A program made the position numbers and the translations under genes. From Psychrobacter glacincola (GTDB taxonomy: Bacteria > Pseudomonadota > Gammaproteobacteria > Pseudomonadales > Moraxellaceae): a stretch of DNA of 64,000 bases. A model generated the notes under the pieces. The model saw nothing but the letters and a program-made list of their open reading frames with translations. It made no database searches and was not told where the DNA came from. Shown piece after piece: positions 31,921 to 41,048 of this stretch (its first letter is position 1; every line of letters starts with the position of its first letter). Location: assembly GCA_001411745.2 (NCBI GenBank), contig LIQB01000012.1, positions 1-64,000 on the forward strand, read 5' to 3'.

Positions 31921-32493
31921 ATGCTACGACGTATCGAGTTACACGGTGTATTAGCCGAAATGTTTGGCAAGTCGTTTGACTTGGCAGTAGCAAGTCCACG
32001 CGAAGCCTGTCAAGCACTCAGCTACCAAGTCGATGGCTTTAAGCAGTTTATGGCAAACGCTCATAAAGACGGCTTATTCTTTGCGGTTTTTAACGATGAT
32101 GAAAATATCACCGATACACAAATTGGCATGAATACAGGCGCTAGTGTTATCCGCATTGTCCCTGAAATCGTGGGCGCTGGCGGTAAAATTGGCGGCTGGT
32201 TGCAAGTGGTGGCTGGTGCTGCATTGGTGGGCTTATCGTTTGTTCCTGGTCTACAAGCCTTTGCTCCCTCATTGATAGGCGCAGGTGTCGGCTTAATGCT
32301 TGGCGGGGCTGCAAGTCTACTGATGCCCACACCCAACATCGAGCAGCAAGATGAAGCAGGTAATAAGGCGAGTTATGCGTTTGGTGGTGCGGTAACAACG
32401 GTTGCCGAGGGCAACTGCGTGCCATTACTGTTAGGTCGTCGCAAGATTGGCGGTCACATGATTAGCCTACAGATAGTCAATGAGGATTTGTGA
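31921..32493 (+). CDS. tail assembly protein (gpI-like)
   Basis: 190 residues; N-terminal ubiquitin-like part (LRRIELHGVLAEMFGKSF), then two Gly/Ala-rich hydrophobic helices (about 95-140) and NIEQQDEAGNKASYAFGG near the end, as in lambda gpI and the start of gpJ. Confidence 0.85.
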   Translation: MLRRIELHGVLAEMFGKSFDLAVASPREACQALSYQVDGFKQFMANAHKDGLFFAVFNDDENITDTQIGMNTGASVIRIVPEIVGAGGKIGGWLQVVAGAALVGLSFVPGLQAFAPSLIGAGVGLMLGGAASLLMPTPNIEQQDEAGNKASYAFGGAVTTVAEGNCVPLLLGRRKIGGHMISLQIVNEDL

Positions 32494-35400
32494 TGGATGT
32501 ATTAATACAAGGCGCAAAAGCTGGGCAAAAACAACCAAAACGCCCGTCTATTGCTGATGATACGATTGCGTCTATCAGTCGTTTAAAAGCGCTTTACTTG
32601 CTCAGCGAGGGCGAAATTAAAGGCTTGGCAAATGGCGCGGCTAGTATTGAGCTTGAAGGCACGCCATTGGTTGACGATAGCGGCAATCCAAATTTTGAGG
32701 GTGTCGAGTGGGAAATTCGCACCGGCACCGTTGACCAAGAACACATCGCAGGTATGCCAAGTGCGAGCAATGAGGTCGGTATCAATACCACATTGTCTAG
32801 TGACACGCCTTACATCCGTAAAATTAGCAATAGACAGTTATCAAGCGTCAACGTCAACATCTCATTTCCACTGCTCAAACAAGTCGAAGATGATGGTGAT
32901 GTTGTCGGTGTAACGGTTGCTTACGCGATAGACGTACAAACTGATGGCATGGGTTATGTGACCATGCTCAATACGTCACTAAAAGCCAAGACTAGCGGAC
33001 GCTATCAAAAGACACATAACGTCAAATTACCTGAGGCGCAAACCAGTTGGCAAATTCGTGTGCGTAAAATCACAGCAGACGGCAATAACGAAACGCTGTT
33101 TAATGCTATGCAAATTGACAGCATGGGTGAGATTATCGATGTCAAACTAACGTATCCTTGCAGTGCCTTATTGTATCTATCATTTGATGCCAAGACGTTT
33201 AACAACATACCAAAAATTGCCGTTGATACGATGGGCGCATACGTGCAAGTACCAACTAATTATGACCCTGTCACGCGCACTAGTATGGGCATTTGGGATG
33301 GTACGTTTAAGCTTGGTTATACGACCAATCCAGCTTGGCATTACTACAACTTAGTGACTAATGATCGCTATGGACTTGGCGAAAAATTGCAGCCATTTAT
33401 GATTGATAAGTGGGCGCTTGAGTATATCGCCCGCATCTGCGATGAGCCAGTTGACGATGGCAATGGTGGCACTGAGCCGCGCTTTACTTGTAATTTGTAT
33501 CTGCAAAAAGCCGAGGACGCTTACCAAGTCTTGCAGCATATCGCGGGTATATTCCGTGGTATGAGCTTTTGGAATGGCTCACAAATTGTTGTTGATGCTG
33601 ATACCGCTCGTGATTGCGAGTATGTCATTACTCGCGCAAACGTTGTCGATGGTGCTTTTATCAAAACAGGCAGCGCCGCTAGCGACAGACACACGATAGC
33701 GCAAGTGGCTTACTCGAATCCTGCTAATAATTATGAAACAGATTACGCGATGGTGCGTAACGAACAAGCGATTGTTCAATATGGCATCAATGTGCTCGAC
33801 TTGTCGGCTGTCGGTTGTACTAGCGAGGGTCAAGCGTACCGCATGGGCTTGGCGGCGTTACTCGCTGAGACCAACCGCACGCAATCGGTTAGCTTTGCTA
33901 TGGGCTTAGACGGCTCGTTGCCAAGTGTCGCCAGTCGTATCGATATCGCTGATATGATGTTTACAGGCGCTAATACGGGCGGCCGAATCTCGACTGTTAG
34001 CGCTAATCGCAAAGTAATCACGGTTGATCGTGATAATGTGCCCGTGACTGTGGGCGACAAATTAATTGTCAATTTGGAATCTGGTAAAGCACAAGAGCGC
34101 GTTATCACCGCGATAAATGGACGCGCTATTACTGTTGCACTCGCTTTTGATGCGGTCGCCAGTGAAAACGTGTGGGCTATTAATAGTGATACAGTGCCAA
34201 CGATGCCATTTATTGTGATGTCTGTTGTGCAAAATGAGGACGGCACACAGTATAACTACACTGCCATGCAATATGATCCCACAATGTATAGTCAGATTGA
34301 TAACGGCACTATCATCGAGCAGCGCCCAACACTGCCTAGTAATAACCCGTATGTGATTAATGCACCTGAGAGCGTCACGCTAACATCGCGTCGTCGTGTC
34401 GAGCAAGGTATTAACTTAACAACGCTAGTTATCACATGGGCACAAGTCAAAGATGCGGTGGCATATGATGTCGAGTGGCGCAAAGACGATGGCGATTGGA
34501 TCAAGCTATCACGCACCGGCAACATCAGTGCAGAGGTAGATGGTGTTTATAGCGGTAATTATCTTGCGCGTGTCCGTGCCGTCTCTGCATTTGATGCTAT
34601 CTCTAAACCTACATCATCAATGCTGACTAACATCAAAGGCAAAATCGGATTACCACCAGCTATTGTCAGCTTGAAAGCGACAGGAGTATTATTTGGTATT
34701 GATTTAACATGGGGATTTGCTCAAGGCTCTGGCGACTCAGACTACACAGAAATACAAGTCGGTAGTGCGCCTGATGTTAATGTTGCGGCACTAGGACAGT
34801 TTAGCTATCCAACGAACAGTCATACCATCAACGGCTTACAGGGTAATTTACCGCAGTCGTATCGTGCGCGATTGGTTGATAAACTTGGCAATAAAAGCGT
34901 GTGGTCAGCGTGGGAAACAGGTACAACCGATGCGAGCGCTGATAAAATCATGGATCTGATACAAGGTCAGATTGATGAAAGTGCCCTTGATGCAGCACTG
35001 CGTAGTGAGATTGGTAAGATTGACACCAATAAAACCTTGCTTGATAACGTGTCTATCGATGTATCCAAGGCTAAGACAGATATTATTAGTGCTATCAGTA
35101 AAGCTGACGCGGCCAAAGCCGATGCCGCTGCTAATAAAGTAGACTTGATCGCTGTTAACGAAGCAGTGGCAAACAATAAAACTGCCGTAGACTCTAGTAT
35201 CACTACTTTGACCAACAAAGATATAAGCCTCACAAACTTATATACCGCGTTGCAGTCTGAGTATGCTACAAACAAAGCAAAAGTGGTGCAGGACATTAAG
35301 ACGTTATCAGACAAAGATATTAGCTTAACCAACCTTTTGACAGCGTTAGATAGCGACTACAAGGGTAATAAAGCGAGCGTCACCAATAGTTTGTCTACGT

Positions 35401-37358
35401 TAACAGCCAAAGATACTGCGCTCACGAATAGCTTAAACTCTTTGACATCTATCGTTGGCGGTCACACGTCTAGCATCAATGACATGCGTACAACTATTGC
35501 TGATAATACGCAATCTATTGCTCAGACTAAAAGCGATTTAACAGCCAGTTTTGCAAATATAGATAACATGGTTGTAAATGGTGATGTAAAGATAACCAGC
35601 GCTGATTATCAAATAAAGCTTTATAACTTGAGTAGAAAGCCGGTTGTCGGTAACTTTTATAAAGTAACTATCAAAGGTGCTTTAGGTGCAGACAGAGAAA
35701 GCTTTAGGATTTATAACACCAATGGCACAGTACCATTAGCAACATTAATGCCTGAAGGTGACGGCGTTTATTCCGCCAGTTTCAAGTGGGTGAACACGAA
35801 TGGCAATAATGTAGTAGACGATAGATTCTTAGTAGTCTATCAATTTTTTAACGGAGCGACATCAATATCAACTATTGATAGCATCGAATTAACTAGAGAT
35901 GTTGGTGCAAAAGACAGGCTCGCCATAAACGCCACTGTCACTAGCAACAATACCGCTTTGACCAATAAAGATTTGGCGTTGGCAAGCTCGATAGATTCTT
36001 TGACGTCGGAATATGGTAGTAACAAAGCGTCTGTCACTCAAAGTTTATCTACTCTTACAACCAAAACTAACGCCCTGGTGACGGCTGATACAGTGATACG
36101 CGCAGAAATATCAAGCAGTGACAATCTACTAAGAAATAGCAGCATGACCAGTTTGGAGGGTTGGTCAGGCAATGGTGCGACGATATCGGTTGCGTCTGAC
36201 GTATATATAAAAATCGCTTACGGTGCAACAAGTACGAGCGGTTTAAAAGCTGATGGTTTTTATGCACTGACGAAAGGACAGTACACGCTCTCGGGCATAT
36301 TTTCTTCGAACGCTGAAAACCCTGTAAATTTGTATTTAGTACAAGCAGGCAAACCCACTTTTGTGTCACCTGTTTTGGTCATGAGCAGTAGTGCAACGTA
36401 CAGATCGTACACGTTTGAGATACCAGATGATTATGATAATTGCACGATCAGCTTTTTAGCGTACAACCGCAGCGGCGATAGAGTCACCTATTACGGCAAA
36501 CTGAAACTTGAAAAAGGCAGGATGGCAACGCCTTGGACACCATCCAGCATTGATGGGTATGCAGCAATTCAAGAAACAAAGACTGTCGTAGCTGGTCTTT
36601 CTGCTCAGTACACCCTCAAGCTTGACGTTGGCGGTCGTATCAGCGGTTTTGGTTTAATGTCGTCAGCGACTCAATCTGATTTCGCAATCAATGCTGATAG
36701 GTTTTGGATTGCACCTCCTACTGGTTCGAGCAAAGGCAAGTCTCCGTTTATGGTGTTAACAACACCGCAGACGATTAATGGAACGGTTGTGCCAGTAGGG
36801 ACTTATATAGATAGTACATTTATCCATAAGGCAGCTATTGATACGGCTCAAATCAAAGATGCAGCGATTAAGTCGGCTCAAATTGATAACTTGGCAGTGA
36901 CGACAGGTAAGATTGCAAATCTGGCAGTTGATACTTTGCAGATAGCAGGTAATGCGGTCACTGTACCCGTATCCGCTTATAGTCCTACAACTCAAAGCTT
37001 TAGCTTTACCGCTGGATCTCAAAGCTATGACACAAGAGATGTGTTATCTGCAAGTATATCAATGCCCGTGGGTTCAGCCGTCTTAGTAAACGTCTACATC
37101 GAAAACTTTAGCGTCACCGCTGAAAATCCGACTTTTGTGGATTTAACTGTAAAACTAATGGTTGGCAATACTACGGTTAGGAGTGTTTACATACAAGCTA
37201 ATAGATCAGTCTCTTTTGCAACGATAGCCAATTTTGTCCATGTAACGACTACAGCTAATACCGAATACAAGTTAGTAGTTGTTACGGGGGCGAGGTCAGC
37301 GACTGCTTATGTAACTATAGATAAACCATCTATAACGCTGATGGGGGTTAAAAGATGA
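32493..37358 (+). CDS. central tail fibre / host specificity protein (gpJ-like)
   Basis: 1621 residues; ATG 32493 overlaps the gpI stop (a GTG 3 bp upstream is also in frame). The first 600 residues follow lambda gpJ (RLKALYLLSEGEIKGLANG, later NDRYGLGE); then fibronectin-III-like domains (about 630-810), a long Thr/Asp/Lys-rich coiled-coil region (820-1200) with an inserted beta-rich domain at about 1030-1130, and C-terminal domains (1205-1350 resembling carbohydrate-binding modules). It contacts the host receptor. Confidence 0.88.
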   Translation: MDVLIQGAKAGQKQPKRPSIADDTIASISRLKALYLLSEGEIKGLANGAASIELEGTPLVDDSGNPNFEGVEWEIRTGTVDQEHIAGMPSASNEVGINTTLSSDTPYIRKISNRQLSSVNVNISFPLLKQVEDDGDVVGVTVAYAIDVQTDGMGYVTMLNTSLKAKTSGRYQKTHNVKLPEAQTSWQIRVRKITADGNNETLFNAMQIDSMGEIIDVKLTYPCSALLYLSFDAKTFNNIPKIAVDTMGAYVQVPTNYDPVTRTSMGIWDGTFKLGYTTNPAWHYYNLVTNDRYGLGEKLQPFMIDKWALEYIARICDEPVDDGNGGTEPRFTCNLYLQKAEDAYQVLQHIAGIFRGMSFWNGSQIVVDADTARDCEYVITRANVVDGAFIKTGSAASDRHTIAQVAYSNPANNYETDYAMVRNEQAIVQYGINVLDLSAVGCTSEGQAYRMGLAALLAETNRTQSVSFAMGLDGSLPSVASRIDIADMMFTGANTGGRISTVSANRKVITVDRDNVPVTVGDKLIVNLESGKAQERVITAINGRAITVALAFDAVASENVWAINSDTVPTMPFIVMSVVQNEDGTQYNYTAMQYDPTMYSQIDNGTIIEQRPTLPSNNPYVINAPESVTLTSRRRVEQGINLTTLVITWAQVKDAVAYDVEWRKDDGDWIKLSRTGNISAEVDGVYSGNYLARVRAVSAFDAISKPTSSMLTNIKGKIGLPPAIVSLKATGVLFGIDLTWGFAQGSGDSDYTEIQVGSAPDVNVAALGQFSYPTNSHTINGLQGNLPQSYRARLVDKLGNKSVWSAWETGTTDASADKIMDLIQGQIDESALDAALRSEIGKIDTNKTLLDNVSIDVSKAKTDIISAISKADAAKADAAANKVDLIAVNEAVANNKTAVDSSITTLTNKDISLTNLYTALQSEYATNKAKVVQDIKTLSDKDISLTNLLTALDSDYKGNKASVTNSLSTLTAKDTALTNSLNSLTSIVGGHTSSINDMRTTIADNTQSIAQTKSDLTASFANIDNMVVNGDVKITSADYQIKLYNLSRKPVVGNFYKVTIKGALGADRESFRIYNTNGTVPLATLMPEGDGVYSASFKWVNTNGNNVVDDRFLVVYQFFNGATSISTIDSIELTRDVGAKDRLAINATVTSNNTALTNKDLALASSIDSLTSEYGSNKASVTQSLSTLTTKTNALVTADTVIRAEISSSDNLLRNSSMTSLEGWSGNGATISVASDVYIKIAYGATSTSGLKADGFYALTKGQYTLSGIFSSNAENPVNLYLVQAGKPTFVSPVLVMSSSATYRSYTFEIPDDYDNCTISFLAYNRSGDRVTYYGKLKLEKGRMATPWTPSSIDGYAAIQETKTVVAGLSAQYTLKLDVGGRISGFGLMSSATQSDFAINADRFWIAPPTGSSKGKSPFMVLTTPQTINGTVVPVGTYIDSTFIHKAAIDTAQIKDAAIKSAQIDNLAVTTGKIANLAVDTLQIAGNAVTVPVSAYSPTTQSFSFTAGSQSYDTRDVLSASISMPVGSAVLVNVYIENFSVTAENPTFVDLTVKLMVGNTTVRSVYIQANRSVSFATIANFVHVTTTANTEYKLVVVTGARSATAYVTIDKPSITLMGVKR

Positions 37359-37543
37359 ACACAGTACTATATATATATAGCATGGCAGACGGTATTTTTT
37401 CGCATGAGCTATCAGGTGCTATAGACTCAGTGATTGCAAGTATTCCAGCCACCAAGGATTTTACTCTAACCCCACCGCCCGACTATGAACATATATGGCG
37501 ATGGACAGAAAACAAATGGACAACAGACGATACCGCCAATTAG
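37355..37543 (+). CDS. 62-residue tail-fibre-associated protein
   Basis: ATG overlaps the gpJ end by 4 bp. Begins MNTVLYIYSMADGIFSHEL; the end HIWRWTENKWTTDD resembles small proteins coded after receptor-binding genes. A terminator follows. Confidence 0.55.
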   Translation: MNTVLYIYSMADGIFSHELSGAIDSVIASIPATKDFTLTPPPDYEHIWRWTENKWTTDDTAN

Positions 37544-37570
37544 GCGGTTTTTTTACGACTAAAATTTGAG
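37532..37570 (+). terminator. terminator with CTAAAATTTG box
   Basis: CCGCC and GGCGG around AATTA, seven T, then ACGACTAAAATTTGAGGAG; the box leads into the ribosome site of the broken gene. Confidence 0.85.
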
Positions 37571-37578
37571 GAGAGACA

Positions 37579-37652
37579 ATGCAAACGACACAGCAACGCT
37601 TGTATTTAACGATGGCGTTTGGCGATTAGAATTGTTTCGGAGCAATGAATGA
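37579..37652 (+). pseudogene. broken start of a small phage gene (frameshift, then truncation)
   Basis: A good ribosome site (GAGGAGAG) and ATG 37579 open a frame of only 16 codons. One frame over, from 37581, the reading ANDTATLVFNDGVWRLELF continues to TGA 37650. Adding one G after ATG would join the two as MANDTATLVFNDGVW, so the start seems to have lost one base. The gene then ends abruptly where AT-rich DNA of the next cargo gene begins. Confidence 0.5.
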
Positions 37653-37734
37653 CATTAGTTTGTTGTTAAAATTCAATAAATCCGTTAGAGTTTATTAAAT
37701 TTCAATTAATTTGTAGCTTCTTAGGATTTTTTTA

Positions 37735-38520
37735 ATGACAACAGATATTACTCCATTGTTTATCGGCACATGTAGGACTCACGATCCAGCACAGTTTATG
37801 AGAAAGGAGGGATGTCACGCTCTAATTTTACCTGAGCGTTATCACTCGCCTCAACAGACACTAAAAACTGTTAGGCACTTGGCAGGTATTTATAATTATC
37901 CGATTAACCAGCTACATACTGTGTCCGACCTTACAGTTGAAAGAATCTTAAAAGGTGACACGCTTGAAGATATCCAAAAAGAACTAGATCAGCAAAGGGA
38001 TAGGTGGAATAGAGCAACGCATGTTGTGATTGAGATATCAACTAGAAAGGAGTTTTACTACGTACGTAAAGATAGAACTACTTACGTCAATACATTTTTC
38101 AAAAGAGATATTGAGAATTACAGCAAGGAGCTTGCTCCATTTTATGAGAAAAACCTTTTACTTAATATCAAACCTGATGAAATTCAAAGCTCTAATAGTT
38201 CAGAGGCCCGAATAAAAACAGTCATGAATCAGATAAAACTTCTTGCTAAAGATAAAAAAATTCTTTGGGTAAGTCATATATCTCCAAGTGTGTATAGCGA
38301 AAAATTAAACTATCTGGTTGAACAAAGAAGATCTTTATCTTCAACTCAAGCAGTAATTGCAAATGAGCTTGGAGATCGTTTTTTTGATCCATCTATAATG
38401 GCTAAGCAACTAGGAGATGATGTTTTCTTTAAAGACTCTGGCATGGATATTAATCACATGACAGATGTGGGAGCTGAGCTGCTGAGCAAGAACTATTTAG
38501 AGTTACTTGAGAGCTATTGA
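37735..38520 (+). CDS. SGNH/GSCFA-like cargo protein
   Basis: 261 residues, cytoplasmic. The start TPLFIGTCRTHDP places a Cys where WcbI/GSCFA-type proteins have their first conserved block; VVIEISTRKEFYY lies in the middle and the end has MDINHMTDVGAELL, matching the D-x-x-H catalytic block of SGNH hydrolases. No classic GDSL Ser block is seen, so activity is uncertain. It is markedly AT-rich and sits in the usual cargo position between tail fibre and lysis genes. Modification of host surface polysaccharide is a plausible role (inference). Confidence 0.55.
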   Translation: MTTDITPLFIGTCRTHDPAQFMRKEGCHALILPERYHSPQQTLKTVRHLAGIYNYPINQLHTVSDLTVERILKGDTLEDIQKELDQQRDRWNRATHVVIEISTRKEFYYVRKDRTTYVNTFFKRDIENYSKELAPFYEKNLLLNIKPDEIQSSNSSEARIKTVMNQIKLLAKDKKILWVSHISPSVYSEKLNYLVEQRRSLSSTQAVIANELGDRFFDPSIMAKQLGDDVFFKDSGMDINHMTDVGAELLSKNYLELLESY

Positions 38521-38574
38521 TTTAAATTATGTAAATACGTACTAAAAATCTAAGTTAGTAATTCATATAAGCAA

Positions 38575-38621
38575 GCCTTAACTAGAGATAGTTAGGGTTT
38601 TTTTATTATCTAAAATTTGAG
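38575..38621 (+). terminator. terminator with CTAAAATTTG box
   Basis: CCTTAACT and AGTTAGGG around AGAGAT, seven T, then ATTATCTAAAATTTGAGG before the holin gene. Confidence 0.8.
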
Positions 38622-38629
38622 GGGGCGTT

Positions 38630-39022
38630 ATGCCGCAGAACACACCGTTTTTAGAGCTAATCATACTAAAGCTGATGGTATTTCTACCAAAAGTTTTTGC
38701 AGCAGTGATTGGTGCAATATTTGGATTGATGCTATCAGGTGACATAGGAAAAGACGGTAAGATACAAGTGAATATGTCAGTGATAGTCAAGTTTACTATC
38801 GCTGTCACAATCTCGCTGTTTGGCGGGGCAGCGCATATCGAATTTATGGGTTACCAAAATTATAGCGTCATGACACAGGGCGCGATTATGCTCGTCTGGG
38901 CAGTGTTCGGTATGCTCGCAATAGGCATTGTCTATCAAGCCGTAGCATTGTGGCAGGGTAAGACGATTGCTGAAGTCATTAAAGAAGTAAAAGACGCAGC
39001 GTTTGCGATCTTTGGTAAATAA
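38630..39022 (+). CDS. putative holin
   Basis: 130 residues with three membrane helices (about 10-32, 47-70, 80-103) and an amphipathic C-terminal end. It starts behind GAGGGGG and directly precedes the endolysin, so a holin role follows from topology and position. Confidence 0.65.
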   Translation: MPQNTPFLELIILKLMVFLPKVFAAVIGAIFGLMLSGDIGKDGKIQVNMSVIVKFTIAVTISLFGGAAHIEFMGYQNYSVMTQGAIMLVWAVFGMLAIGIVYQAVALWQGKTIAEVIKEVKDAAFAIFGK

Positions 39023-39086
39023 CAATCAACATTAAATATAACCTCAATTTTGGGGCTTTTTTTACGTCTAGAATAAGGTAAAAGCT

Positions 39087-39581
39087 ATGAGTATCTACGA
39101 CATTATTTTTGATAGATTGATGGATCATGAAGGCGGTTACGTCAATCATCCTAACGACCCTGGCGGTGAGACAATGTATGGCGTAACTAAGCGTGTCGCT
39201 AACGCACATGGCTATTGGGGAGATATGCGTAAGCTACCAAAGTCACTTGCAAAGCAAATCACAGAGCAGTCATACTACAACGCTGTAAAGGGTGATCAAC
39301 TAGACCGCTTAATTGCATGGCAGCTAACAGACGCGGCATATAACCACGGTAATCGACAAGCCGTTAAGTTTTTACAGCGTGCAGTCGGTGCCAGTGCCGA
39401 TGGTTTGATTGGTCCACGGACGCTGGCAGCAGTCGCAGCAATGGATAAAAATGATGTCGTATTTTTATTTAACGCTGAGCGCATCGAGTTTTATACCGGC
39501 CTTCGTGGTTGGATTAGTTTTGGCAAAGGTTGGGCACGTCGAGTAGCGGGTAACTTGCGATTCGCGGCATCAGATAATTAA
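39087..39581 (+). CDS. endolysin, glycoside hydrolase family 108
   Basis: 164 residues. DHEGGYVNHPNDPGGETMYG carries the catalytic Glu (about residue 14) of GH108 muramidases, and the C-terminal half holds the GASADGLIGPRTL peptidoglycan-binding pattern. No signal peptide, so release depends on the holin. No Rz/Rz1 spanin pair is seen after it. Confidence 0.9.
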   Translation: MSIYDIIFDRLMDHEGGYVNHPNDPGGETMYGVTKRVANAHGYWGDMRKLPKSLAKQITEQSYYNAVKGDQLDRLIAWQLTDAAYNHGNRQAVKFLQRAVGASADGLIGPRTLAAVAAMDKNDVVFLFNAERIEFYTGLRGWISFGKGWARRVAGNLRFAASDN

Positions 39582-39607
39582 GCTGTGACATGATTCTTGA
39601 CAGCCTA

Positions 39608-39701
39608 CCATCAAACACTATCACATCTAATCACATTGCATAATCGTAAGTCATTGATATTATTAATAGTGAATTTGATAGCGTTTGATAGAATGTGATG
39701 G
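39608..39701. repeat. phased inverted repeat array beside the att core
   Basis: Three octamers at 39608, 39618 and 39628 (CCATCAAA, CTATCACA, TAATCACA) and, inverted, three at 39674, 39684 and 39694 (TTTGATAG, TTTGATAG, TGTGATGG). Each triplet has exact 10-bp phasing, and the two arms face each other across 38 bp. This looks like an arm-type integrase or excisionase binding array. Confidence 0.65.
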
Positions 39702-39731
39702 TGTCGGGTTCAACTCCCGCCATCTCCACCA
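39700..39731 (+). other. tmRNA (ssrA) 3'-end copy, probable attR
   Basis: The segment has a T-arm (CGGGTTCAACTCCCG) and an acceptor strand CATCTCC plus ACCA. It would pair with a GGGGATG 5' end having G-U at the third pair, as in tmRNA. The rest of ssrA is absent here, so this is a 3' copy such as phages carry at their attachment core. The intact gene is expected left of the prophage. Confidence 0.75.
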
Positions 39732-39741
39732 AATATTAAAA

Positions 39742-39787
39742 ATCCGATCACTTTATGTGGTCGGATTTTTTATTTGCCTAAATTTAG
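39742..39787 (+). terminator. terminator directly after the tmRNA 3' copy
   Basis: ATCCGATCAC and GTGGTCGGAT around TTTAT, six T, then ATTTGCCTAAATTTAG. It reads like the native ssrA terminator and also stops the convergent integrase transcript. Confidence 0.85.
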
Positions 39788-39839
39788 CTCAATCATTTAT
39801 GAGGTACCACTTTTGGCACCGACATTGACGGCGGTACCA

Positions 39840-41045
39840 CTAATTAGATTTCAAGCTATCCAAATAATCAGCCCATTTTTGCATCATCACTTTGCGCTCA
39901 TCTAAAAACACTGTCCTATTGTATGCTCTGCCATGCATGTCCCTAACATTGTGGCCCAACTGCATTTCAACCAAATTTTCAGGGTATTTTAGTTTCTCAA
40001 CAATCAGCGTTCGAGCAGTGGCCCTAAATCCATGAACCGTTTGCTTGGTGCCGTCATAACCAAGGCGTTTCAATGCCTGATTCATCGTATTTTCACTCAT
40101 CGGCTTAACAGTAGTATGCATAGCAGGAAATAGATACTCACTTCGAGCGTGTAATGATAACTCTCGGATCAACTTGATAGCTTGTGCGGGTAAAGGCACA
40201 ATAAGAGATACCCCAGTTTGTCTTTTCGTCTTTCTAGGGGTAAAAGTCCAAGTTCCAGCCTCAAGGTCAAACTCATCCCACAGTGCATAACGCAATTCTC
40301 CACTACGAACAAAAAGCATAGGCATAAGCTTAATTGCTATGCGCACCTCAAAACTACCTTCATAACTATCAATAGCATTTAGCAAGATACCTAGTTCTTT
40401 TGGGTCAATAATAGCTGGGTGATGGACGGTGATCGGTGTTTGTAAAGCACCAGATAAATCTTGAGTCACATCACGCTCGCACACTGCCGTCTGTACGCCA
40501 TACCTAAAAACTTGGCTTGCAATGGTTCGCATCTTAATCGCTGTCTCATAGTAACCTTGTGCTTCAGCCGTCCTACAAGCGTTTAGCACATCGATTGGCT
40601 TAATGTCAGTGATTGGCATATCACCAATGTACTTATTCAGTCGTTTAAGCTGTCTATTGTTATTTATGATAGTAGCAGGGCTTACGTTACGCTTACGACT
40701 CATGTAGTCATCTGCTATCGCTGCAAATGTATTATTAGATAGCAGCTCTTGCTCGCGTTCATCATCAATTTTCTGCTGCTGTGGATCAACGCCTTCAGCT
40801 AACATGATCCGTATCTGTTTGCGCTGCTCACGGGCTTGGGCTAGTGAAACGTCAGGATAAAGGCCCAATGTGATAGTGGCTCTTTTTTTACCTATGGGTC
40901 GGACATAATCCATGCGCCATGACTTGGTGCCCAACTTACTGACATACAAATAAAGGCGACCGCCGTCAGCTAGCTTATAAGGCTTGTCTTGTGGTTTAGC
41001 TTGTTTTACCTGCGAATCTGTTAGCGGCTTGATGATTTTAGCCAT
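39840..41045 (-). CDS. int: P4-type tyrosine integrase (DUF4102 N-terminus)
   Basis: 401 residues. N-terminal DUF4102 (LTDSQVKQAKPQDKPYKLAD), core-binding domain at about 100-180, and catalytic domain with Arg in FVRSGELRYALW, HGFRATART (H-x-x-R), LGHNVRD (His) and Tyr in RAYNRTV, all present. It starts 163 bp from the 3' end of the tRNA-Arg gene and in the same direction, the standard layout of an integrase with its target tRNA. It lies outside the tmRNA-type attR, so it probably belongs to another element or remnant; see findings. Confidence 0.93.
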   Translation of the reverse strand: MAKIIKPLTDSQVKQAKPQDKPYKLADGGRLYLYVSKLGTKSWRMDYVRPIGKKRATITLGLYPDVSLAQAREQRKQIRIMLAEGVDPQQQKIDDEREQELLSNNTFAAIADDYMSRKRNVSPATIINNNRQLKRLNKYIGDMPITDIKPIDVLNACRTAEAQGYYETAIKMRTIASQVFRYGVQTAVCERDVTQDLSGALQTPITVHHPAIIDPKELGILLNAIDSYEGSFEVRIAIKLMPMLFVRSGELRYALWDEFDLEAGTWTFTPRKTKRQTGVSLIVPLPAQAIKLIRELSLHARSEYLFPAMHTTVKPMSENTMNQALKRLGYDGTKQTVHGFRATARTLIVEKLKYPENLVEMQLGHNVRDMHGRAYNRTVFLDERKVMMQKWADYLDSLKSN

Positions 41046-41048
41046 TTT

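Larger units (their letters stand above)
1..39731. mobile_element. lambda-like siphophage prophage, left end outside window
   Basis: Gene order is leftward recombination genes, operators, cI, cro, cII, replication, Q, terminase, head, tail, lysis, then an att-like tmRNA 3' end at 39700-39731. All modules of a temperate siphophage except its own integrase and the left attachment site are visible, so these are expected left of position 1. No structural gene is visibly broken. The right boundary is inferred from the tmRNA-like core and the phased repeats beside it. An alternative right boundary at the tRNA-Arg gene (41208), which would include the integrase at 39840-41045, is discussed in the findings. 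Confidence 0.9.

Noticed and set aside
32061..32425. Leftward open frames over the gpI gene
   Set aside because: They are shadows of the conserved gpI coding sequence, with no start signals.
32493..37358. Diversity-generating retroelement acting on the tail fibre
   Set aside because: No reverse transcriptase gene and no template/variable repeat pair were seen near the fibre gene.
39700..39731. Complete tRNA or tmRNA gene
   Set aside because: Only the T-arm and acceptor 3' strand are present; upstream bases form the phased repeats and the endolysin gene, so this is a 3' fragment.
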